15,253 nt of DNA. Source: CAZOKN01 sp964580525. Its GTDB lineage: Bacteria; Pseudomonadota; Alphaproteobacteria; Rickettsiales; UBA6187. The stretch covers positions 1 through 15,253 of the forward strand of contig CAZOKN010000042.1 of NCBI GenBank assembly GCA_964580525.1, written 5' to 3'. The first letter of the stretch is position 1, and the number at the start of each line of letters is the position of its first letter. The translations under genes were made by a program, and so were the position numbers. Of this stretch, positions 5,912 to 12,455 are shown piece after piece. The notes beneath the pieces are model-generated. The model was not told the origin of the DNA, made no database searches, and worked only from the letters and a program-made list of their open reading frames with translations.

Positions 5912-7660
5912 TTATACTCTCTGTCTCGCAATTTCCTCATCCACTGCAATCTTGTCCTCAGGGCCAAACTCAATTTCATAATGAGCGGCTCCACCAGGAA
6001 TCATCGGATAAACATTTTCTGCTTTATCAACATGCATATTAAGGAATGCAGGACCATCTACCTCTAGCATTTTTGAAATGGCTTGATCAACGTCTTTAGG
6101 GTCATTGCAAGTTATACCTGTCCAGCCAAATGCGGTCGCCAATGCTTCAAAATCAGGCAATGCTTCCATATAGCTTTCTGAATGACGATCGCCATGGAAT
6201 AATTCCTGCCACTGACGCACCATGCCCATATAGCTGTTGTTCATAAGAAAAATTTTCACTGGTAGACGATATTGTACTGCCGTTGCCATTTCCTGAATGT
6301 TCATCATGATTGAAGCTTCACCTGAAACGCATACTACAGTTTTTTTCGGATGAGCAATTTGTACACCAATAGCGGAAGGCAAACCATAGCCCATAGTGCC
6401 AAGTCCACCCGAAGTCATCCAGCGATTAGGCTTATCAAACTTCAAATATTGTGCAGCCCACATTTGGTGCTGGCCAACGTCAGTTGTTACATAAGAATCT
6501 TTAGATTGTAACGCATCGTTTAGCCTGTCCAAAGCATATTGCGGCTTTATCGTTTTACCAGATTGCTTATAGCCGAAGCTTTTTTTCTCGCGCCATTTGT
6601 CAACCTGCTGCCACCATTTTTCTAAAGCTTCTGCATCAAGTTTGTATTTTTCTTTTTTCCAGATATCTATCATGCGCTCAAGCACTTGCTTAACATCACC
6701 TACAACGGGGATATCAACCAATACAACTTTGTTGATAGATGATGGATCAATATCAACATGGATTTTTTTAGAATCAACCGAGAAAGCATCAAGGCGACCT
6801 GTTATGCGGTCGTCAAAGCGCGCACCGATATTTATCATAACATCACATTTTGCCATGCACATATTGGCTTCATAAGAACCATGCATTCCTAACATTCCAA
6901 GAAATTGCTTATCTGAAGCAGGATAAGCGCCAAGACCCATCAATGTATTAGTGATAGGTGCGCCAGTCATTTTTACAAATTTGGTCAAAAGCTCAGAAGC
7001 TTCATGGCCAGAGTTTATAACGCCACCACCAGTATAAAATACTGGGCGTTTTGCCTTAGCGATAAGCGCAACAGCTTTTGCCAATGCATCTTCATCAGCC
7101 TTTGCCGGAACCTTATACGATTTGCGGTCTACGTTTTTTAAGTTTTTGTATTCGGTCTTTTCGTTCTGGATATTTTTTGGAATATCAACAACAACAGGTC
7201 CTGGACGCCCACTAGTAGCGATATAGATAGCTTCTTTTATTGTATGTTCAAGCTTTGCAACATCTTTTACCAGATAATTATGCTTTGTGCATGGACGCGT
7301 TATGCCAACAACATCCGCTTCTTGGAATGCGTCGCTACCAATAACCGCTGTGGAAACCTGGCCTGTGATACAGATAATTGGGATGCTATCAAGCAAAGCG
7401 TCCGCTAATCCAGTAACTGTGTTAGTAGCACCGGGTCCGGAAGTTACCAAAACTGCGCCGATTTTGCCAGTAGAGCGTGCGTAGCCTTCAGCTGCATGTA
7501 TTGCACCTTGTTCGTGACGAACTAATATATGTCTTAGCCTGTTCTGCTTAAAAAGCTCATCATAAAGCGGCAATACCGCACCACCAGGATATCCAAAAAT
7601 GGTATCAACTCCCTGGTCAACTAACGCCTTTACAACTATAGCGGCTCCATTTAACTCCAT
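5912..7660 (-). CDS. ilvB: Acetolactate synthase large (catalytic) subunit IlvB/IlvI
   Basis: The 582-residue thiamine-diphosphate enzyme makes 2-acetolactate from two pyruvates, or 2-aceto-2-hydroxybutyrate from pyruvate and 2-ketobutyrate. The N-terminal pyrimidine-binding domain shows GYPGGAVLPLYDEL, with catalytic Glu at E50 (RHEQGAIHAAEGYA) and SGPGATNT. A central FAD-binding-type domain follows. The C-terminal pyrophosphate domain contains SGEASIMMN at 446-454 and the quaternary motif FLMNNSYMGMVRQWQELFH. The metal-binding motif reads GEAS rather than the textbook GDG(S), so the first ligand is Glu448. The ATG at 7660 has AGGGGA 5 nt upstream and the length is normal. It follows miaA after 54 nt and precedes ilvN by 2 nt. 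The symbol could equally be ilvI or ilvG, since these isozyme names are not separable here. Confidence 0.95.
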   Translation of the reverse strand: MELNGAAIVVKALVDQGVDTIFGYPGGAVLPLYDELFKQNRLRHILVRHEQGAIHAAEGYARSTGKIGAVLVTSGPGATNTVTGLADALLDSIPIICITGQVSTAVIGSDAFQEADVVGITRPCTKHNYLVKDVAKLEHTIKEAIYIATSGRPGPVVVDIPKNIQNEKTEYKNLKNVDRKSYKVPAKADEDALAKAVALIAKAKRPVFYTGGGVINSGHEASELLTKFVKMTGAPITNTLMGLGAYPASDKQFLGMLGMHGSYEANMCMAKCDVMINIGARFDDRITGRLDAFSVDSKKIHVDIDPSSINKVVLVDIPVVGDVKQVLERMIDIWKKEKYKLDAEALEKWWQQVDKWREKKSFGYKQSGKTIKPQYALDRLNDALQSKDSYVTTDVGQHQMWAAQYLKFDKPNRWMTSGGLGTMGYGLPSAIGVQIAHPKKTVVCVSGEASIMMNIQEMATAVQYRLPVKIFLMNNSYMGMVRQWQELFHGDRHSESYMEALPDFEALATAFGWTGITCNDPKDVDQAISKMLEVDGPAFLNMHVDKAENVYPMIPGGAAHYEIEFGPEDKIAVDEEIARQRV

Positions 7661-7700
7661 GCTATTCCCCTAAAATTCTCAAAATCCCCGAAGGGGGCTG
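7661..7700 (-). promoter_or_regulatory. Candidate RNA leader hairpin / SD-sequestering element upstream of ilvB
   Basis: In the minus-strand transcript, CCCCCU (7697-7692) is followed after UU by CGGGG (7690-7686), making a small GC hairpin with a UUC or UUCG-type loop. The same CCCCU can instead pair with the ilvB Shine-Dalgarno AGGGGA (7671-7666). The two pairings exclude each other, so a translational on/off switch is conceivable. The stem is only 4 bp, no trans factor is evident, and the local hairpin lacks a proper U tract, so it is not a convincing terminator. Confidence 0.25.
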
Positions 7701-7714
7701 ATATTAATATCTAG

Positions 7715-8659
7715 TTACTTTGCCGTCAATAAAAACCGACTTATATTAGCAAGCATTTCTGTTTTAAGTTGCTCTTTTGCCAGGTTTTCGAGGAAAATTA
7801 CATCCTGCATCTGATGTTTGAACCAGGTAAATTGGCGTTTTATATAGTGCCGAGTGTTTTTTTGTGCCTGATCTATTGCGTCGTCTAAAGTCATATTACC
7901 ATGTAAATAACTAAGTATTTCGGGCACTCCGTGCGCTTTCATTGCGGGTAGGGTAGCGTCTAGGCTCATAGAATCGAGTGCTTTTATTTCATCGATTACT
8001 CCATCATTCACCATGGTAACAAAGCGTTTATTGCAATTTTCATAGACTTTTTCTCTGTCAGGCGCGAGAAAGAAGGTCTGAAAAGACTCTTTTGAATAAA
8101 ATGGCTGTGATTTTTGCTGCTGCCACCATAACAAAGACTTACCAGTTTGCTGTATAACCTCATAGGCGCGCGCTATTCTCTGACCGTCGTTGGGTTTTAG
8201 TTTTTCTGCCATTTCCGCATCTATTTTTGTCAACTCTTGATGCAGCTGAACTGAACCAATTTCTGCTAGCCTATCCCTGACCTTTGCCCTTATATCATCT
8301 TCAATATCTGGTATATTTGGCAGGCCTTCGGTAAGGTATTTTATGTATAATCCTGTGCCACCAACCAACAAAGGTATTTTGTTTTTTGCTCTGGCTGCAG
8401 AAATCGCTCCTATAGCAAGCTCAATCCACCTTGCTACAGAACAATCCTCTGCAGCTGATATAACCCCATATAAATTATGCTCTACTGTTTGCTTTTCTGC
8501 TTCTGTTGGTTGGGCCGTAATTATAGGAATTTCCCTATATATCTGTTTGGAATCACAATTAATAATGACAGCATCAATCTCTGCCGCTATAAACAAGGCC
8601 AGAGCAGATTTTCCACTCGCTGTAGGACCTGAAAGAATAATTATGGGCTGCTTTTTCAT
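7715..8659 (-). CDS. miaA: tRNA dimethylallyltransferase MiaA
   Basis: The 314-residue enzyme transfers a dimethylallyl group to N6 of A37 in tRNAs reading UNN codons, which stabilises codon-anticodon pairing. The P-loop GPTASGKS is at residues 11-18. The catalytic Asp motif NCDSKQIYR has D36. AQPTEAEKQ, EHNLYGVIS, the signature GGTGLYIKYLTEGLP and the later KNTRHYIKRQFTWF segment all match the family. The ATG at 8659 is the only sensible start because the P-loop follows directly; its ribosome binding site is weak. It diverges from serB across 26 nt and is followed by ilvB on the same strand after 54 nt. Co-transcription with ilvB is plausible, as no good terminator separates them. Confidence 0.95.
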   Translation of the reverse strand: MKKQPIIILSGPTASGKSALALFIAAEIDAVIINCDSKQIYREIPIITAQPTEAEKQTVEHNLYGVISAAEDCSVARWIELAIGAISAARAKNKIPLLVGGTGLYIKYLTEGLPNIPDIEDDIRAKVRDRLAEIGSVQLHQELTKIDAEMAEKLKPNDGQRIARAYEVIQQTGKSLLWWQQQKSQPFYSKESFQTFFLAPDREKVYENCNKRFVTMVNDGVIDEIKALDSMSLDATLPAMKAHGVPEILSYLHGNMTLDDAIDQAQKNTRHYIKRQFTWFKHQMQDVIFLENLAKEQLKTEMLANISRFLLTAK

Positions 8660-8685
8660 AAATTATATTTGAAAACGGGATAAAC

Positions 8686-9594
8686 ATGAATAATGTAATA
8701 ACATTAATTGCTGATCATAAGCAAAAAAACTTAGACGAAACTATTATAAATAAAGTTTTTATTCTACTGGAAAAAGCCAAGTGCCAGGTAGAAAATATAA
8801 AATGGCTATGCCCAGAAATTGCCTGCGATGTATTTTTTATTGGTAAAATTGATGATAAAGCTAGAGAAAAACTGGATGTTTTATCGGAAAAATTCAAAAT
8901 AGATTTTATTGTTCAGTCTAACTCTCCATCACGTAAAAAAAAGCTTCTGATTTCTGATATGGATTCCACAATTATTAATGAGGAGTGTATCGACGAAATT
9001 GCCGACAAATTAGGTCTAAAAGACAAAGTTTCAAAAATAACAGAACGTGCCATGAATGGCGAACTTGATTTTAAAGATGCTTTACGTGAGCGTGTTGCTT
9101 TACTTAAAGGCCTCTCCGAAGAAAAATTATTGGAAGTTTACGAGAATAATATTTCATTAATGTCCGGGGCAAAAGAATTAGTTCAGACTATGCGTAAAAA
9201 TGGAGCATATTGCTTGCTGGTTTCCGGTGGATTTACTTTTTTCACTCAGAAAATAGCGAAAGAGGTAGGTTTTGAAGAAAACCATGCAAATATCCTTGAA
9301 ATAAAAAATGGCGTTTTAACAGGAACTGTTGCTGAACCCATTCTAGATAAAGAAAGTAAATTAGCCTCTCTTAAAGAGACAGTAAAAAAATTAGGCATAG
9401 CAGATAGTGACGTATTGGCTAGTGGCGATGGAGCAAATGATTTACCAATGATAAAAGCGGCAGGTCTTGGTGTAGCTTATCACGCAAAGCCGAATGTTAA
9501 AAAAGAAGCGCAAGCAAAAGTTGACTATGCTGACCTGAGAGCGCTATTATATGCTCAAGGATATACAGAACAGGAAATAGTAAATGGCCGCTGA
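8686..9594 (+). CDS. serB: Phosphoserine phosphatase SerB
   Basis: The 302-residue cytoplasmic HAD-family enzyme hydrolyses O-phosphoserine, the last step of serine synthesis. Residues 1-85 form a poorly conserved N-terminal domain, as in other long SerB proteins. The HAD core has motif I SDMDSTIINEECID with nucleophile D91 and acid D93. Motif II is around LLVSGGFTFF at 177-186. Motif IV is GDGANDLPM at 247-255, followed by GLGVAYHAKP. The ATG at 8686 has GGGA 5 nt upstream. It diverges from miaA, and its last 11 nt overlap the start of phaC, so the two are probably one operon. Confidence 0.95.
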   Translation: MNNVITLIADHKQKNLDETIINKVFILLEKAKCQVENIKWLCPEIACDVFFIGKIDDKAREKLDVLSEKFKIDFIVQSNSPSRKKKLLISDMDSTIINEECIDEIADKLGLKDKVSKITERAMNGELDFKDALRERVALLKGLSEEKLLEVYENNISLMSGAKELVQTMRKNGAYCLLVSGGFTFFTQKIAKEVGFEENHANILEIKNGVLTGTVAEPILDKESKLASLKETVKKLGIADSDVLASGDGANDLPMIKAAGLGVAYHAKPNVKKEAQAKVDYADLRALLYAQGYTEQEIVNGR

Positions 9595-11398
9595 GAAAAA
9601 AATGGGCGATGAACAAAAAGATAATTCAAAAAAAAACCAAGGACAGCAGATTCCAGATGCTTACATGGAGAGCCTGATTAATCTGGCTAACATGTATAAA
9701 AAAATAGCCCAGAAAACCGCCGAAACAACCGATGAGGTTGAGTTTGTTTTTCCTTATAAAGATTTACCTGATGTTTGGGCATCAATGATTTCTAAATTTA
9801 TGGAGGACCCTGAGAAATTAATCAGGCAGCAGATGGAGCTCTATAATGATTATCTAAATATCTGGAACAACGCATGGAAGCGTTACATAGGTGAGGAAAG
9901 CCATCCTTTATACCAACCTGATCCAAAAGACCGTAGATTCCAGGATCCAACATGGGATAATGATTTGGTTTTCGATTTTATAAAACAATCTTATGTTTTA
10001 ACTACACGCTGGTTGCATCAGGTAATTGGGGAACTTGATGGTATAGATAAAAAAACCCTAGATAAATTTGATTTTTATGCACAACAATTTGCCGATGCGA
10101 TGTCACCAAGTAATTTTGCATTTACCAATCCTGAAGTAATAAAAGAAACCATAGAAACTAAAGGTGAAAATCTTTCTAAAGGTTTTCAAAATCTTTTGCG
10201 TGATCTGGAAAATAGCAAACAATTCTTTCAGGTAAAAACTACTGATAAAGACGCATTTAAAATCGGCGAAAATATTGCGGCCACTCCTGGAAAAGTTATT
10301 TTCCGTAATGATTTGATGGAATTAATTCAATATAACCCTTCACAAAAAGAAGCTCATAAGACTCCTTTGCTTATTGTTCCGGCGTGGATAAATAAATATT
10401 ATATACTCGATTTATCACCAAAAAATTCTTTTGTTAAATGGGCAGTGGACGAAGGTTATACTGTATTTATAATTTCATGGGTAAATCCTGATAAAAATCT
10501 GGCTCATAAAAAATTTGAAAACTATATGCTGGAAGGACCTATAGCGGCACTTGATGTTATTGAAAAAGCAACTGGTGAAAAAGAAATTACTGCAATGGGA
10601 TATTGTCTTGGTGGTACGTTGCTTTCCTGTACTTTATCTTACATGAAAAGTAAAAATGATACTCGCATAAAAGCCGCAACATTTTTGACCACAATGATTG
10701 ATTTTAACAATGTCGGTGAAATGTCGGTGTTTATTGATGAAGATCAGATTGAACGTCTGGATAAGCAAATGCGAGATGTTGGTTTCCTTGATGGCTCTGA
10801 AATTGCTTCAATATTTAATGCTCTACGTGCAAATGATTTGATATGGTCTTTTGTGGTGAATAATTACCTCATGGGACGTGAAACTTTGCCATTTGATATT
10901 TTATACTGGAACTCTGATACAACGCGCCTACCCGCTGATACACATAGTTTTTATTTACGAACTATGTATTTAAAAAATTTACTTAAAGAGCCAAATGCCG
11001 TAACTTTGGCAGGAGTCCCTGTAGACGTTACTAAAATAACAACACCGTCTTATATACTATCTACAAAAGAAGACCATATTGCTCCTTGGAAGACAACATA
11101 TGAAACAACACAGTTGTTTAAAGGTCCTTGCAAGTTTGTACTGGCTGGTTCTGGCCACGTTGCTGGGGTTGTGAATCCTCCTTTAAAAAATAAATATTGT
11201 TATTGGACGAATGATAAAAATCCAAAATCTTCTTCGCAATGGCTTACTGAGGCAAAAATAGCCAGTGGTTCATGGTGGGATGATTGGAGTAATTGGAATA
11301 GAAGTTTTTCTGGTGAAAAAATTTCTGCACCAAAACCAGGTTCAGGAAAATTAAAACCTATAGAAGATGCTCCAGGAAGTTATATAAAAAGTCGTTAG
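9584..11398 (+). CDS. phaC: Class I poly(3-hydroxyalkanoate) synthase PhaC
   Basis: The 604-residue enzyme polymerises (R)-3-hydroxyacyl-CoA into PHA (usually PHB) on carbon-storage granules. The N-terminal half (to about 240) is the variable helical PhaC_N region. The alpha/beta-hydrolase core contains PLLIVPAWINKYYILDL and the lipase-like box GYCLGG with catalytic C341. It also has D497 (EDHIAPW) and H525 (GSGHVAGVVNPP), a complete Cys-Asp-His triad with spacing like the Ralstonia enzyme. Tryptophan-rich segments close the C-terminus. The length fits class I, which needs no PhaE or PhaR partner. The ATG at 9584 overlaps serB by 11 nt and has AGGA 8 nt upstream; an in-frame ATG at 9602 is an alternative with a weaker site. 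No phaA or phaB gene or phasin lies in the window. Confidence 0.95.
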   Translation: MAAEKKMGDEQKDNSKKNQGQQIPDAYMESLINLANMYKKIAQKTAETTDEVEFVFPYKDLPDVWASMISKFMEDPEKLIRQQMELYNDYLNIWNNAWKRYIGEESHPLYQPDPKDRRFQDPTWDNDLVFDFIKQSYVLTTRWLHQVIGELDGIDKKTLDKFDFYAQQFADAMSPSNFAFTNPEVIKETIETKGENLSKGFQNLLRDLENSKQFFQVKTTDKDAFKIGENIAATPGKVIFRNDLMELIQYNPSQKEAHKTPLLIVPAWINKYYILDLSPKNSFVKWAVDEGYTVFIISWVNPDKNLAHKKFENYMLEGPIAALDVIEKATGEKEITAMGYCLGGTLLSCTLSYMKSKNDTRIKAATFLTTMIDFNNVGEMSVFIDEDQIERLDKQMRDVGFLDGSEIASIFNALRANDLIWSFVVNNYLMGRETLPFDILYWNSDTTRLPADTHSFYLRTMYLKNLLKEPNAVTLAGVPVDVTKITTPSYILSTKEDHIAPWKTTYETTQLFKGPCKFVLAGSGHVAGVVNPPLKNKYCYWTNDKNPKSSSQWLTEAKIASGSWWDDWSNWNRSFSGEKISAPKPGSGKLKPIEDAPGSYIKSR

Positions 11399-11403
11399 AT
11401 TTT

Positions 11404-12378
11404 CTAATATTTCTCAAATCTACTTAGACCTTCAAGCGTAATTGGAAAGTCATAAATTCTTCCATCCGTCCGGCCTGTAGGATCGAGTTTCTGTCCTTTT
11501 GCCATTAGTAATTTTCTTTCTTTATCACTAATTGCTATTAAGCTTTTATCGTTAGTATTGCGCGGATGTTTGTCAAAAAACATTCTAGTTTCTATTTCTT
11601 TAAAATTTCTATGTTTAACACGCATGTTAATATGCGGTGCATTTTCAGCACTTACTGCTGCTGGTAAAATTGTTTTAAAAGTATATTCGCCAAGATTGTT
11701 AGTTTGTGTACGACCTGAATATGCAAAGTCTTTGTCGTAATTTTTATCAACAACATCCCAATCAGATTTAAGAGCATACTCATCTTCATATTTCCCGGCA
11801 GAATCAGTTTGCCATATCTCTATAACAGCGTTGGAAACAGGAAGGCAATTTTCGTCAGTAACTATGCCTTTTATTTCAATATACTGCCCGTAGGCACGTC
11901 TGGCTGAACCAGGCTTCCTAACTAAATTATTACTTCTCTTCACAGGTTTTTCGGTAATAACATCGGGGTCAATCTCCGGCGTTGCTGAACAATCCATTGC
12001 TATTTTTTCACCTTCTTCTTTCTTCTTTTTTCTTGGTCGCAGAGCATGGATAATTTTCTGATCGCTACCTTGTTTTTCTTGAATATCCTTAAGTTTTGCT
12101 TTGCCCTTCATTTCGTTATCGTCGAAATTTACTTCTGGTAATGGTTCTTCTGCGGCTTTCTGAGTTTCAGTTGGAGAAGGCTCTTCTTTCGGCGTATCCT
12201 TTATTTCTTCTTTTTGTATAGGAGCTGTTGGGGTAGATGCAGATTCTTTCTGTTTTGGTTCTTTTATTGGGCCAAGCACATCTGTGCCATCTCCTCCGCC
12301 AGCTATGGCAAAGTTAAAAAATGCACCTGATAAAACAATAGATAAAAAGATATATATTATTTTTCTATAATTATTCAC
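11404..12378 (-). CDS. Exported protein with degenerate intradiol-dioxygenase-like domain
   Basis: The 324-residue product starts with a Sec signal peptide (NYRK, a hydrophobic core, then AIA before GGG, cleavage near residue 26). A charged Pro/Lys/Glu-rich linker runs to about 140. Residues of about 163-310 resemble extracellular intradiol ring-cleavage dioxygenases: the DENCLPVSNAVIEIWQTDSAGKY block, LGEYTFKTILP, APHINMRV and ETRMFF. Active members bind Fe(III) through two Tyr and two His, the latter in an HIH motif. Here the Tyr after the TILP strand is replaced (PAAV) and the HIH is HIN, recalling the non-catalytic PcaG subunit of protocatechuate 3,4-dioxygenase. Catalysis is therefore doubtful. 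The GTG at 12378 has ACGAGGA about 8 nt upstream. A longer frame from a TTG at 12408 would begin inside the preceding terminator; an ATG at 12387 is the other option. Confidence 0.72.
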   Translation of the reverse strand: MNNYRKIIYIFLSIVLSGAFFNFAIAGGGDGTDVLGPIKEPKQKESASTPTAPIQKEEIKDTPKEEPSPTETQKAAEEPLPEVNFDDNEMKGKAKLKDIQEKQGSDQKIIHALRPRKKKKEEGEKIAMDCSATPEIDPDVITEKPVKRSNNLVRKPGSARRAYGQYIEIKGIVTDENCLPVSNAVIEIWQTDSAGKYEDEYALKSDWDVVDKNYDKDFAYSGRTQTNNLGEYTFKTILPAAVSAENAPHINMRVKHRNFKEIETRMFFDKHPRNTNDKSLIAISDKERKLLMAKGQKLDPTGRTDGRIYDFPITLEGLSRFEKY

Positions 12379-12393
12379 CCGGCACATCCTCGT

Positions 12394-12430
12394 AAAAAAA
12401 GCCACCAACTTTTTAAGGTTAGTGGCTTTT
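12394..12430 (-). terminator. Intrinsic terminator after the LamG-repeat gene
   Basis: The arms GCCACCAAC (12401-12409) and GTTAGTGGC (12418-12426) form a 9-bp stem. Its one imperfect position is a G-U wobble in minus-strand RNA but a C-A mismatch in plus-strand RNA. A T7 run (12400-12394) follows on the minus strand, so it is directed to minus-strand transcripts. It begins about 26 nt after the LamG gene stop and ends 4-5 nt before the ribosome binding site of the next gene. Confidence 0.9.
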
Positions 12431-12455
12431 AAAAATATTGCAATGATTTTAACTA

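Noticed and set aside
7686..7697. Intrinsic terminator between miaA and ilvB
   Set aside because: The stem is only about 4 bp and is followed by ATTTTGAG, not a U tract, so efficient termination is unlikely.
8662..8667. Perfect TATAAT on the minus strand just upstream of miaA
   Set aside because: It lies only 2 nt before the miaA ATG, so the transcript would start inside the gene. No later in-frame start is possible before the P-loop, and the -35 (TTCATG) is weak.
12378..12408. Longer N-terminus of the intradiol-like protein from a TTG at 12408
   Set aside because: That start lies inside the terminator stem of the preceding gene and would put extra residues before a good signal peptide; the GTG at 12378 has a proper ribosome binding site.
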